Shown piece by piece: positions 48,501 through 59,277 of a stretch of DNA of 64,000 bases. A program made the translations under genes and the position numbers. The notes under the pieces are model-generated. The model was given only the letters and a program-made list of their open reading frames with translations. It did no database searches and had not been told where the DNA came from. This stretch comes from Delphinus delphis (Eukaryota; Chordata; Mammalia; Artiodactyla; Delphinidae), in NCBI RefSeq assembly GCF_949987515.2, contig NC_082689.1:106120957-106184956 (forward strand). Direction: 5' to 3'. Each line of letters begins with the position of its first letter. Position 1 is the first letter of the stretch.

Positions 48501-49825
48501 ATATGTGCCCAATACTCTGAACACCAAATCTCAAATCCATAAGCTGTTATTTCTTTGAGTAATTTCTAAAGTGAAAGCATATGTTAAATAAAGGAGTAAC
48601 ACATTATCTCATTGTAACTACTAATGCATCTATGAGAAATAATCTGAATGATATTTGAAGCCAAAGAACTATAAAATATGAAACCAGTAGTCATTTCCCT
48701 CCCTAAAAAATAATTTTTAAAATCCCTACTGTAACTTTTACTTTCTTCTACAATAAATATCAGATCCTTAACAATTTTTCTATATTTTTGACTCTCAGCA
48801 CATCACCTTTCCATTTGGAGACCACTAGTAATTCTCCTTGTCTTCCCTGGGCCACCTCCTCCCACCTCTCTTAGCCCACCACATAAATTATTTTACCTAG
48901 GAACTTTTTCTGGCCTCAAAATAAAGCAAAGTCCTCTTACAGGTGTGATTTCCCATTGCCTTGTATTTGTCCTCCCTAACACATGATGCAATTGTAGGTA
49001 GTCGTCAGAAAGGGACAAAATAGATTAAATCATGAGTATTCATGAGCCTCTACTGCCTGCCTACTTTCTGAACCTAGACCTATTCTTACGTTGATCCAGG
49101 TGTTGGTGAGTCAGAGAACTAGAGGAACTGTAGGGGGTTAAGGCCATAGAAAGAGAAAGAAAAGAGAGAGGGAATAATTACGAAGTAAATGGAGCAAAAT
49201 ATTTTTTTAAATGTTAAAATGCATGCAGGAGTTCTTTATACTTTTTTGCGAGTTTTCCTTAACTTTGAAAGGATGCCACAATAAATACTAAACTGCAAGC
49301 ATGCACGAAAGTATGCAATCAATACTGAGCAACAGGAGTTTATGAAAAGGTAATCAAAATCTCCAAAGATCAGAAGAATGGGAACCACGAAATGATATTT
49401 AAAATTTTTAGGGTCAGTGAAAAGGATAATAACATGAAGATCTGAACTCATTTAGCAGAAGTGGTTGTAACTAACTCTAATTAGAACCAGTAAATCTACA
49501 CATCCAGTTTATATTTTCTAAAACTTGAGAGACTATTTTGATGATTGACTTATCCCATGGTATCTCGTACAGAAAGGTTGATAAAAAAATTCTGAATAGA
49601 TGAATGGACCATATTATATCCTCTATTGTATAGTACTTCTGTACCTTGTATTCTGCCCTAGTATTGCATTTAGTAGCCTATATCAGGGGTCAGTAAAGAG
49701 TCATCTAGCAAATAATTTAGGTTTTGCAGGTCTTATGTTTACATGGAAACTTCTCAACTCTGCAATTCTAATGCATAGACAGCCATGGGTAACATATAAA
49801 TAAATTAGTGTGGCTGTATTTATAT
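48501..49825. other. intergenic unique sequence
   Basis: No gene or clear repeat recognised. Confidence 0.5.
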
Positions 49826-50200
49826 ACTTATTTTTTATTTTATCATTTGAAATAGTTGATTTACAATATTGTATTCGTTTACTAGTTTCAGGTGTACAGC
49901 TTTGTGATTCAGAATTTGTTCAGCTTATACTCCATTAAAAGTTGTTACAAACTAATGGCTATAATTCCCTGTGCTATACAATATATCCTTGTCGCTTATC
50001 TATTTTATGCATAGTATTTGTATGGCTTAATACCTCTAATTGTAACTCTTCCCTTCCTTCTCCACTTTGGTAATCACTAGTTTTTTCTTCTTTTTTCTAT
50101 ATCTGTGAGTCTGTTTCATTTTGTGTATATATTCATCTGTATTATTGTTTTAGATTTCTCATATAAATGGAATAATTGTACAGTGTATGTCTTTATCTCT
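49826..50200 (-). mobile_element. 5'-truncated L1 3' end, antisense, older
   Basis: A diverged copy of the L1 tail: gtttactagtttcaggtgta, ccctgtgctatacaatatat, tatctgtgagtctgtttc, tagatttctcatataaatgg. Confidence 0.82.
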
Positions 50201-50371
50201 CCCTAAATTTTTTTTCTACATTTTACCCCTTCAAGTGATTAAAAAACTCTAAGTTTTCCTTTGCAAGAGCTAGTGGCATATTTCTTTTTAATAAAAATAA
50301 TTAAGATAATGGATTTTATTCAATATGTGGGATTATAAACATTTATTATTTTTGGTCTTGCATGATTTCTT

Positions 50372-50580
50372 TTTTTTTTTTTTTTTTTGTGGTACACGGG
50401 CCTCTCACTGTTGTGGCCTCTCCTGTTGTGGAGCACAGGCTCCGGACATGCAGGCTCAGGGGCCATGGCTCACGGGCCCAGCCACTCCGCAGCATGTGGG
50501 ATCTTCCCGGACCAGGTCATGAACCCGTGTCCACTGCATCGGCAGGCGGACTCGCAACCACTGCGCCACCAGGGAAGCCC
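50372..50580 (-). mobile_element. CHR-type SINE
   Basis: Short cetacean form in reverse with pure poly-T. The repeat catgatttctt lies at 50,361-50,371 and 50,581-50,591. Confidence 0.95.
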
Positions 50581-50591
50581 CATGATTTCTT

Positions 50592-51231
50592 AATAGACAT
50601 AATATCAGATTTATAAGGAAAAAATTTACATAAGTTTTCTGCAGATTTGTTTCCCTATTTTGTTGCCTCCCCCTGCATCTTCTCTCCATCTTCTTCCAAA
50701 TTATTGGAACAATAATTGAGCAACCTACACAGTTTCTCACACTGCTGCTTCAAATATGCTGTTTTTTTTTCTTCCCACTAGTCAACACACCCCCTGCTGG
50801 CTCTAGGCTAACATTCATTCCACCTTATTAATAATGCCAATAAAAAGCAAATTATGGATGTTTTACACGGTGTTTTTTATGCTGATTTAAATGCAAAAGG
50901 GATAAAAGGACATAAGTGCTATGGATTAGGTTACATAATGAAATAATCCTTTGAAATTAGCTCTTTCTTCTTGCAAATAATTTATTTCCTGAAAAATACA
51001 CCTTTCGTAATGTTAAACTTTTGTTAGAAGAGTTTACATAGTAGTAGTTACCACAGATCTTTTGTTCAGATGCGTGATGAGAAAAAACACTGTTTTTATG
51101 AGTTGCTAGGCATTATGAGTACCTAGGCGTTTCACAGTAGGATAACCCTACTCCCACCCAGAGTCTAGACATTTAGATAAAGACTTGACTTTAAATTCCC
51201 ACTTTGCTTTCCTGAGACACCTTTTAAAATA
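50592..51231. other. intergenic, no feature seen
   Basis: Unique sequence. Nothing recognised. Confidence 0.5.
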
Positions 51232-51242
51232 ACTACTTAGAG

Positions 51243-51451
51243 GGACTTCCTTGGTGGTCCAGTGGGTAAGACTCTGTGCTCCCAATGCAGGGGGCCTGGG
51301 TTCAATCCCTGGTCTGGGGACTAGATCCCACATGCATGCCGCAACTAAAAGTGTGCATGACACTACTAAGAAGTTTGTATGCCACAGCGAAGACCCGGCA
51401 CAGCCTAAATAAATAAATAATAAATAAAATAAAATATTATAAAAAAACCCC
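51243..51451 (+). mobile_element. CHR-type SINE, older long form
   Basis: gacttccttggtggtccagt, the gggttcaatccctggtc B-box-like part, and a tail of AAAT units. actactt(a/t)gag at 51,232-51,242 and 51,452-51,462 is a near-perfect duplication. Confidence 0.92.
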
Positions 51452-51596
51452 ACTACTTTGAGTTAAGCCCTGGAAAAATCAATTACCTCTGCCTCACCAC
51501 ATTATAAGTACTAGTAGGTATATTACTACCCTGCTGTCTATCTCCTGCTTACTCCTGACCTGGACCTGAGGACTGCCTTTCCCCAAGCTCATGGTG

Positions 51597-51622
51597 GGCG
51601 GTGGGGGGGGTGGGGTGGGGGG
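51597..51622 (+). repeat. G-rich tract (G-quadruplex candidate)
   Basis: Four or more G runs (gggcggtggggggggtgggg) in a short span of otherwise ordinary DNA. Confidence 0.7.
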
Positions 51623-52124
51623 CTACCATATATATTAAATTTTGTGACTCTACCTCCTTTTTGTGGGTGTATTGAAGTTGCACCTTCAATCACCTATGGG
51701 TTTCACTTCTCCAGAGTAGGTGCTTGGATACTGAGGGAGCTACAGCCAACCTCGTGTGGGTGGCTTGTGCCATCTCATTAAGCAGGTCATAATTTGCATA
51801 CTCTTAATTCATACACCAGCTCTAGATTCTCAATACAAGATGCCAGCCTGACTTACTTAAACACCAGGTGTGCTCCTGGAATTGAACAGATCTCTGCCCC
51901 TCTTCATTAATTCTCTTTAACAAACTTGGTAATATCAGGTTGGTTTTAGAGACAGGTATTCCCTGAGACACAGAAGAGGGACAACAGTAACCCTAAAGAT
52001 AATTTTGTATAGTTGAAACGTGATTGTTAATCATAGTTGAGCTCAAATGAGCGGATTTAACACACATGCACACACACTCACAAGATTTAGTAGCTTTATT
52101 TCATTTTTGAGCATTTGTGGCACT
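51623..52124. other. intergenic, no feature seen
   Basis: Unique sequence. Nothing recognised. Confidence 0.5.
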
Positions 52125-52340
52125 GAGTAAGGGCACAATAAGCCAAGGTTCTGGAATCAGAACCTCTGTGCTTCTACTTAATAGCTTTGTGCTTTGGGCA
52201 ATGTTACTTAAATTTCATGAGCCTCAGTATCCTTATCTGTCAAATGTAGCTGCTAATATCCCCTTAGAATTTTGCCATGAATTTTAAAAAGAAAAAAATT
52301 CAAGATGTCTACTGCATGTTGATATTTAATAAACGTTCTC
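52125..52340 (+). mobile_element. MIR SINE
   Basis: aaggttctggaatcagaacc, agctttgtgctttgggcaat, tcatgagcctcagtatcc, tatctgtcaaatgtagctg in MIR order. Confidence 0.65.
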
Positions 52341-53249
52341 GTTTCTTCTAGAGAACTAGCTGTGGCTTAAACAATATAGACATTTATTATTCTAGAGGAA
52401 GTAACTCAATATTGTAATGAAGACCTATGAATTGTTTCTCTGCTTTTTGCCATTCAGTGTCCTGGCCATCTCCTTATGTTTCCAAGTTGGCTGCTGTAGT
52501 TACAAAACTCATGCCTTCATGTATATTGACGAGGCTGTGGGGGAAACTGCAGGAAAATAGGACTTTTATTCACATGTCTCTCTTTTCCCAGAGGACAAAA
52601 TCTCTCCTGCCTCTTGAATCTTGTGGGTCAGAACTGGACCACAAAACAAGATCCAGATAACCACTCTCGAAGGGGAATGTAGTTGCTGTGGTAGGCTTAG
52701 TTGAAATCATGATTTCTTCAATAACCTGTTTTGCAATCAAGGAAGAAGTTGAAATGGCTGGTGATCAAGAAACCCATAATGTCTGCTACTTTGATGGATT
52801 TGAAAAAGACAAATTTAGTTGTTTCTCTCCTATAAGCATTCATTACTTATGTTTGTATATGTTATCTCCCCATCTAGAAATTGTAGGGAGTGTAAGAACC
52901 TTGAAGACAGCAACATATAACATATAAATACATCTCATATATTTAACCAGAAGTAAATGATACAAACCTAGGCACATTAGTGTTGCTCAATAAATTAATG
53001 TTGGTTGATTGGATGATTATGATGCCTTTGAATAATGATTATGCATATTTCCCACAGAATGGGTAATCTTTTTAGATATTTGCATGTATTTTTACCCCAG
53101 GGATGAATTGGCAGAAGAATATATGACAAATCTACTGGTTAGGGGCTGGATAAGTTGTTTTCTTTGGAGTAGGGCATAATAGTTATAACTTGTGTCTGTA
53201 TAACAAAAATATTTTCACTGTATAATTATATGCACTATGTAAAACTACC
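52341..53249. other. intergenic unique sequence
   Basis: No gene recognised. The open frames at 52,427-52,660 and 52,688-52,927 show no domain, and I see no splice structure. Confidence 0.5.
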
Positions 53250-53410
53250 TAACCTAGAAGTTATCACAATTCACAATTTACAGGTATGGAAATTGAATCT
53301 CAAAGAGACCAAATTATATACTCAAGGTCTCATACCTAGTAAGCTGCAAAGTCAAGGCTAATACTCAGAGTTTCTGATTCTAAGCCCAGAACTCTTCATT
53401 AAACCACTCT
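53250..53410 (-). mobile_element. MIR SINE, antisense
   Basis: aatttacaggtatggaaatt, gtctcatacctagtaagctg and attctaagcccagaactctt match the antisense MIR core. Confidence 0.68.
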
Positions 53411-53834
53411 AAACAGGTTTCTCCTGAAACATGATATATATCATAAGTGAATCCTCAATAATTGTAGGCAGGACTTCCTTCAGAAAGAGTCAGAAATAAG
53501 TGGAGAAGAAATCATTTTTTGACATATATTTCTGGTTGTGGCATGGCTGGATTTGTATAAATATAATTATATAGATACTATAGAGAGTGAACTCCTTCTC
53601 CCAAAAAAATAAATCCAAACATTTGAGAAATATATAGCTTAGGAGAATGAACTATCAAGATATTATTCTAAACTGCATTCCCATTGATTTTCCATATAAT
53701 TGACATCTTGATTTCCAAGTTAAATAAGAATAAATTCTCTCAAAAGAGCCTCTGAATTCTGGTGCAATGGGCAGACTAAGGTGAGGGTGAGGGGGGGTGT
53801 GTAACCTCTAAAAAAGTAGACAAGCCTTTTCATA
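53411..53834. other. intergenic, no feature seen
   Basis: Unique sequence. Nothing recognised. Confidence 0.45.
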
Positions 53835-54110
53835 TCTAATATTATTCATTCATCAAACATTTCTTGAAAGCCTGCATATATGCTGATGACTCAAAGTTGA
53901 ATACTGATTGATAAATTATTCTTGAGAAACTACTCAGAATTAGGAAAACATGTGTGAACAGAAATATTACACAGTAATTAATAAAGACCTCAAGAGAGGT
54001 ATTAGCTGAATTTGGACTTGAATGACAAGTGCAAATTAGCCAATTGGGAACAAGTCCACAGAAGGAAGAAAGAGGAGTGTGTGTAAACAACATGGCATGT
54101 TACCAGCTGA
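53835..54110 (-). mobile_element. L2 3' end, antisense
   Basis: Starts with attattcattcatcaaacat and tgcatatatgctgatgactc, the antisense L2 terminus. It continues with cttgaatgacaagtgcaaat and ccacagaaggaagaaagagg. Confidence 0.55.
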
Positions 54111-56206
54111 GAAACTTGCATCTCAGGTAAAGGTATTTAAAGGGTTGCTGTATTTTCAGGAGATACATGATAGAAGGTGACTCGTTTTGATGTCAATGAT
54201 GAGCTTGTGGTGACAAGACTGAGTTTGAGGTAGAATTAGGAGAGAAAAGGAGTGGGGGAGAGGCTCAGGTGAATTGTTCTCAACATCTGGCTGAAGTCCA
54301 TTTGCTCTAATAAAACAGTCCGTTCTTCTGCAAAAGTTGAATTCTGCCTTCATTATTCTAAGATTCAACTTTCCTGTTAAGGCAAATACACCTGACCTAA
54401 TCTGACTTGAATAACAAATCTTCATGGCCCAGGGTGACTCAAATCCCTTTAACCCCAAAGAGACAAAGAACCACTTCATTATGCCAACTGTTAAGTTTTC
54501 CTTCCAAGAGGAAGAAATCTTTTTCAACTTAGAAACTCCTATAGCATTTATTATGTGACACTTAATCACATGCTAATTTGTATTGTTATCTCAATTTTTA
54601 ATGTGTTCACATCATATTTTCTCCAATCATTTTTAGCTCCATGAGAACAGGCATTTTTTTCTCATTCCCTACACCCCACAGGTATAGTGTAGTACTGGAT
54701 ACAAACTATAAAAAGGGAAAACAAAACAAATCAAAAAAAAAAAAAAACGAGAGAAATATTAAAACATTTGAAAGAAGAAGAAAGCATGAAAAGAAAAATA
54801 ATTTAACTTTCTGCCTCATCAATACTTTTTAAAAGTCTATTTTGAAGACATGGGTGGCAACAGAAGCCACCCTTCAACATTTGCAACAAACCATGATATG
54901 TGAAGTTGAAATAATCCCAAAGTACTGATACACAGAATAGTCTATAGTGACCTATGCAGACTCTTCTCCCATCCATACCAGGTATCCTTATGTCACAGTG
55001 ATTTTTACCTATTAGTTTTGTAAAGATAAAGGAAATAGAATGGGAGGTTTTAATTTTCAAGTGTCATATGCGTTGAGGCCATTAAATCTATATGATACTT
55101 AATATATCAATATCTGTCTCCTCTTAGGATCACATCTATAAAATAGAGATTACAAAACATACCTTCCATATGTCTCACAGGAGGATTCCAAAATCAATGA
55201 TTTAAACAACTTGTTGAATATTCAAAAGCTAAGATTCCAGTTGACAAATGACTCCCTTCTGCTCTCTTAAGGGGAAAGAAGTGAGAACACTCAAGAGAAA
55301 ATTAAAGGGACAGGAAAACCCAGTTCTGTCCACTTCATTCCCCTTTAAAGATCTCAGATATGTTTGTCTTGAGAAGATGTTCAGATTTATCATTTTTAAA
55401 TGTAGACATTTGAGGATTTCAATTATTCGTTTGTCCCCATGCCCCGTTAGCAACCATTCTGCTCTATCTATACAGAATTTTTAACCCTCTTCAAAACAAA
55501 GTGCTCTGAAAGTATGACTTATTCTTCTGTATCAAGCAACACGGGGGGAAATGGAGATTATTTAGATTCTATTCCACCTCTCAAAAGGTGGATTTATCAG
55601 ACTAAAAGGTTTACAAAAGAATTTCAATAGGTAAATATCAATCTGGCTGCAAACAGTTTTAATAGTGATTAATATTCTACAGCTAATAAAAACTTGCTGG
55701 CAAAATGCCCCCAGAAGATGGCATTGTTTACACTATTGTCAAAAAGGAACAGCTGTTTATCCCTGCTACATTCAGAGCTGCAGTATTCATACTGAAATGT
55801 TAACAAATCTTAGACAAATGTCTGCTGTTGAAGGCTTAACTTTGCTCTGAGAACAGGTGTGTTTGAGAGAGAGGAAAAAAAACTACAGCTGTAAACAGGA
55901 TTTTAAATGAGGTGCAATTTATATACTATACACCAAGTCTGTATATGGACAACTAAATGCAGAGTTCCAATATTTACTAATAACGTTAAGATCATTCACA
56001 GTTTGGGGGCTTCGTGTAAAACAATTTGCCTGATTGCCTTTTAATGTATATTCCAAGCACCTTTTACTGACACAGATGGATTCAAGGCATCCTGTCAGAA
56101 AATGAAGGCAACATCTTCCATAACTTTTGAAATATTTAACTAAACATTTTTTGGAAAAGTATAGTAAGTAGGATGATGTAGTGGAGCATTAAGCTCAGTG
56201 AACAAA
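54111..56206. other. intergenic unique sequence
   Basis: Two kilobases without recognised genes or repeats. A poly-A run is at about 54,732-54,747. Mild conservation would not surprise this close to a neuronal gene, but that cannot be judged here. Confidence 0.5.
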
Positions 56207-56220
56207 GACCTGTGTTCTTT

Positions 56221-56421
56221 TTTTTTTTTGCGGTACGCGGGCCTCTCACTGTTGTGGCCTCTCCCGTTGCGGAGCGCAGGCTCCGGACGCGCAGGCTCAG
56301 CGGCCATGGCTCACGGGCCCAGCCGCTCCGCGGCATGTGGGATCTTCCCGGACCGGGGCACGAACCTGTGTCCCCTGCATCGGCAGGCGGACTCTCAACC
56401 ACTGCACCACTAGGGAAGCCC
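56221..56421 (-). mobile_element. CHR-type SINE, youngest-looking
   Basis: Very close to the short cetacean consensus with many intact CpGs. A 14-bp duplication, gacctgtgttcttt, is at 56,207-56,220 and 56,422-56,435. Confidence 0.97.
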
Positions 56422-56435
56422 GACCTGTGTTCTTT

Positions 56436-56827
56436 GAAAGCCTTTTCCCATTTATAAAAAGAGAGGTCTTGAAATGCTGGTAAGTATATGGAGCTGAGGG
56501 AAATCTCACACACTGCTGGTGGGGAGGGGGGTATGAATTGGTAACATCTGTTTATAAAGCAACTGGCAGTACCTATTAAAGCTGAAGAAAAGCCTTTCCT
56601 ACAATCCAGAAACTCCAGTCCTAAGTACATGGTTGAGAAAGACTAAGATACTGGTACAAGATTTTAAGGTTTATACTGAGGAAAAAAACCTGGAAATAAT
56701 CTATAGATTCATAAACAGATGAATTAATGAATCGATTGTGGCATATTCATAAAATAAAATATAATACAGTAGTTAAAATGAAATAATTATGACTACCTGT
56801 ATCCAAGTGCATAAATTAAATACATAC

Positions 56828-56882
<55 letters not shown>

Positions 56883-58050
56883 CGTATGTATATATATAAA
56901 ATGTTGAGTTGAGTAAATTGCAAGGTGCACAATGAAGAAGTATTGATATGATGACATTTATATATTGGTTAAAGACAATCAAAATAATACTATAAATTGT
57001 TTAGGGATGTATATATTTTTGGTGAAAGTATAAAAACATAATGAACAGGAATGGAAAAGAAGTGTTTACTTCTAGGTATGGTGGGACACCAATGGGATCA
57101 GGCAAGAATGCAAAAGGGACTTAAATTATATTTTTAATATTTTATTTATTTTAAAGCCGTTTAAATGTTAAAGAACATACAAATCTGGATAATGGTTCCT
57201 AGCTTTTCTAGACTCTCAAGTATGATTGAGCTAGCCACATAGGTGTCTTTAAACCTGAGATCCTCAAAAGCCAGGGGTGGGGAGGCAGCCCCTCAGGGCC
57301 CTCAGTAGGAGAAGGCAGGCCCAAGCCACTGGACTTGGGACTGCAGCCCCCTCCTCACTCAGGTCCCTGCCAACAGGGCAGCTCTTGGCTCACCTCCGCT
57401 TTGATATTTTGTGATTCACCATCTTTTCTCCCACAGCTACAGTCTGTGCTGGAGAAGTATTCTGGTTGTCCAAGAATCTAGTAACTAACATGATTATTTT
57501 CAGTTAGAAGCTTAGAGACAAGAGGATATTTTACTTACAAGTGAGAGGACCTCAGAATTCTATTCCCTTCTCATTCAACTATCGATTAATATTCCAATGA
57601 TGTGAGTCCAGCTCTAACCAAAACCACAAGGTTAACTTCAGGATTCACGCAGAAGCTGCTTGAATCCCAACTCAACCTGCTGTAGCTGTGCAGCTGGCAG
57701 CTGAGGACCAAGCGTTGTCAGGAATCTACAGTGTAAAATAAGTCTGCATATTTGTTGCTGCTGAGGGAAATGGGGCTGGAGGGAAAGGGAGACATCAGCT
57801 TCCTCTGAAGTGACTCCATCCCTAACTTGATTGTAAGCTTCACATAGAAATCATTATGACACCTCATTTTGTTAAGGTTTGACAGCTTTCTGACACCTTC
57901 AATAAAAACAAAATAAGTTGCTTTATGGTCAAGCAGGAGAGTCCCCAAATGCAAACTAGAAGCCAAAGACAAAACCAGGGTTTCTAATAGGGAGCTTCTA
58001 GGAAGAAACCAAAACTACTCCTTTCCCGCATTTTAATTTAAACCGCTCCA
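56436..58050. other. intergenic sequence upstream of CNTNAP5
   Basis: Apart from a TA microsatellite at 56,837-56,874 nothing is recognised. GC content rises from about 57.2 kb toward the promoter. Confidence 0.5.
56837..56874 (+). repeat. (TA)n microsatellite
   Basis: About 38 bp of TA dinucleotides next to a short GT run. Confidence 0.95.
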
Positions 58051-58788
58051 GAGGAGCTTTCAGATCTCGAATGCTATGAGCCAGCCAGGACCACCCTGAC
58101 TCTCATCATTACCATACCCAATTTGTCTCCCCGTCGCTCTCAGACGCCAGGAACCTCCCGGGCTCTGGAACCGAAAGCACCAAACACCTTGCAGTACTTG
58201 CCCAAAGCTACAGGCCAGCAGCTGGGAGGGAGACGCAGACGTGGTCCGCCGTGAAAGGTTGAGCCACTGGAGGTGGGAGCTGGGGGCGGGGTCGGGACCA
58301 CGTTAAACCGCTAGATCAGAAATCCCAATATTACCAATACCCGCCAGCCTTCCATCCTAGAGAACAAACACAGGGGAAGTTCAATCGCGTAATTCAATAA
58401 TTCAAGTCTTCCCTCTCCTCTCAAAAAAAGAAAAAAACATCTCGTTGCCAAGCTTTCCATGGGAAATTCCCTCTTGCTAATGCTTTCTGTGTTCCAACTC
58501 CTTTTAGTAACCCTTTAGCATCGTTCTTCGAAAACCTGGTTTAAATTTCGATGCACTCCCCCCACACACACATTGGGGGGGGGGAGAGGGAGGGGAAGCC
58601 AAAGAGACGGAGGCAGAGATGGAAATGTGCGCTCCCTCCCCGGTCCCCTCTAACTGGCCGGCGCGCACCGCAGCGCCGGCCGGCCAGGGTGGAAGGCGCT
58701 GGAGCCGGTCGAAGACCCGCCCAGGCCGCTCCTACCGGAGAGCGAGGGGCGGGCCAGGCCGGGGGCGGCGCCGCGCGCCACGCTTGCC

Positions 58789-58828
58789 TATAAGGAGCTG
58801 TCCGCCGCCCGGGTGCTGATTCCAGTTC
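58789..58828 (+). promoter_or_regulatory. CNTNAP5: CNTNAP5 core promoter: TATA-like box and initiator
   Basis: tataag at 58,789-58,794 is a TATA-like element. ccagttc at 58,822-58,828 fits the initiator consensus (YYANWYY) with the A at 58,824 as presumed +1. The spacing of 35 bp from the first T is slightly longer than the usual 30-31, so the true start may be a few bases upstream or spread. Assignment rests on motif position between the GC boxes and exon 1. No transcript data were available. Confidence 0.5.
58794..58820 (-). promoter_or_regulatory. split RE1 (REST/NRSF)-like site
   Basis: ggagctgtcc (58,794-58,803) and ggtgctgat (58,812-58,820) match the two half-sites of the reverse-complemented RE1 element (cores ctgtcc and ggtgctg). 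They are separated by 8 bp instead of the canonical 2. Expanded half-site spacings of this size are a known non-canonical REST class. Position just downstream of the TATA-like box suits repression of a neuronal gene outside neurons. Binding is inferred. Confidence 0.5.
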
Positions 58829-59189
58829 TAGCTGCCGACGAGGTGCAGTCGGCGGTCGAGCAAGCTCGGCGCCTGCCGTTGCGTCGGGTCGGGGTTTGCA
58901 CCTTTAAGGAGGGGGCCGAGGAGGAAGACGCGAGCGAGGAAGGCGAGTGCTGCCGGCGGCCGTTGCGGGGACAGTACCTCCTTCCGCAGCCCCGGAGAAG
59001 CCCCCGCCACGGTTTCCGTAGAGCGTTTGGGCACGGGATGGAGTGAAGCCGCGAGTGCCTCTCGAAGGGGGGTGGGAAGGGGTCAGGCGGTGCAGAGGAG
59101 AAAGAGAGAGACAGAGAAAGAAAGAAGAAGCCGCGGCTGGCGCCTGCGAATTTGAGATTCGATTGGGAGGGACCTCTTACTCGGGGGAA
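58824..59189 (+). other. CNTNAP5: CNTNAP5 exon 1, 5' untranslated region
   Basis: From the presumed start at 58,824 to the base before the start codon, about 366 nt, GC-rich in the first two thirds and purine-rich (gaggagaaagagagagacag) toward the end. It contains a single upstream ATG, at 59,038. The frame of the main ORF stays open upstream to 59,043 but has no in-frame ATG there. Confidence 0.6.
59038..59046 (+). promoter_or_regulatory. CNTNAP5: minimal upstream ORF (Met-Glu-stop)
   Basis: ATG GAG TGA, 143 nt before the main start codon, the only ATG in the predicted leader. Its context (ggg before, G after) is favourable. It is out of frame with the main ORF. Very short uORFs like this often lower or condition translation by requiring reinitiation. 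Confidence 0.6.
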
Positions 59190-59271
59190 ATGGATTCTGG
59201 ACTACGGCTGACCAGCGTTTTCACTTTGTTCTTCTCCGGCTTGTGGCATTTAGGATTAACAGCGGCAAATT
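59190..59271 (+). CDS. CNTNAP5: CNTNAP5 exon 1 coding part (signal peptide)
   Basis: First coding exon of contactin-associated protein-like 5, a type I membrane protein of the neurexin superfamily (Caspr5) whose mature part carries discoidin, laminin-G and EGF domains and acts in neuronal cell adhesion. Visible here are 27 codons plus one base. The protein starts MDSGLRLTSVFTLFFSGLW and continues HLGLTAAN, a short polar start, a hydrophobic core at residues 9-23 and a small-residue cleavage region near 24-26: a signal peptide. From memory, human CNTNAP5 begins MDSLPRLTSVLTLLFSGLWH, an almost identical string, which gives the identification. The start codon has a strong context (gaaATGg). The exon ends with one base of a codon, then gtgagt, as in phase-1 exons. 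The remaining exons lie beyond the window in the usual very long gene. Confidence 0.92.
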
Positions 59272-59277
59272 GTGAGT
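59272..59277 (+). other. CNTNAP5: splice donor of CNTNAP5 exon 1
   Basis: gtgagt, a strong 5' splice site, directly after the first base of codon 28. If ignored, the frame runs only about ten codons to a stop at 59,301. Confidence 0.85.

Larger units (their letters stand above)
58600..59190. promoter_or_regulatory. CNTNAP5: CpG island at the CNTNAP5 promoter
   Basis: CpG-dense, GC-rich DNA in an otherwise AT-rich, CpG-depleted window. The densest part is 58,655-59,040. It spans the core promoter and the 5' UTR of exon 1, and weaker CpG enrichment reaches upstream to about 58.1 kb and downstream to about 59.7 kb. GC-box (Sp1-type) cores occur at 58,746-58,753 (ggggcggg) and 58,761-58,768. Such islands usually mark the first exon and fix where transcription starts. 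Confidence 0.9.

Noticed and set aside
58100..58800. Bidirectional promoter with a minus-strand gene
   Set aside because: GC rises on the upstream side, but no minus-strand exon with a start codon and donor site could be recognised.
58551..58819. GC-rich open frames in the CpG island
   Set aside because: Pro/Arg/Gly-rich frames are expected in CpG islands, and they lie upstream of the core promoter.
59043..59189. Possible N-terminal extension of CNTNAP5
   Set aside because: The frame is open but has no ATG, and the signal peptide starts properly at the ATG at 59,190.
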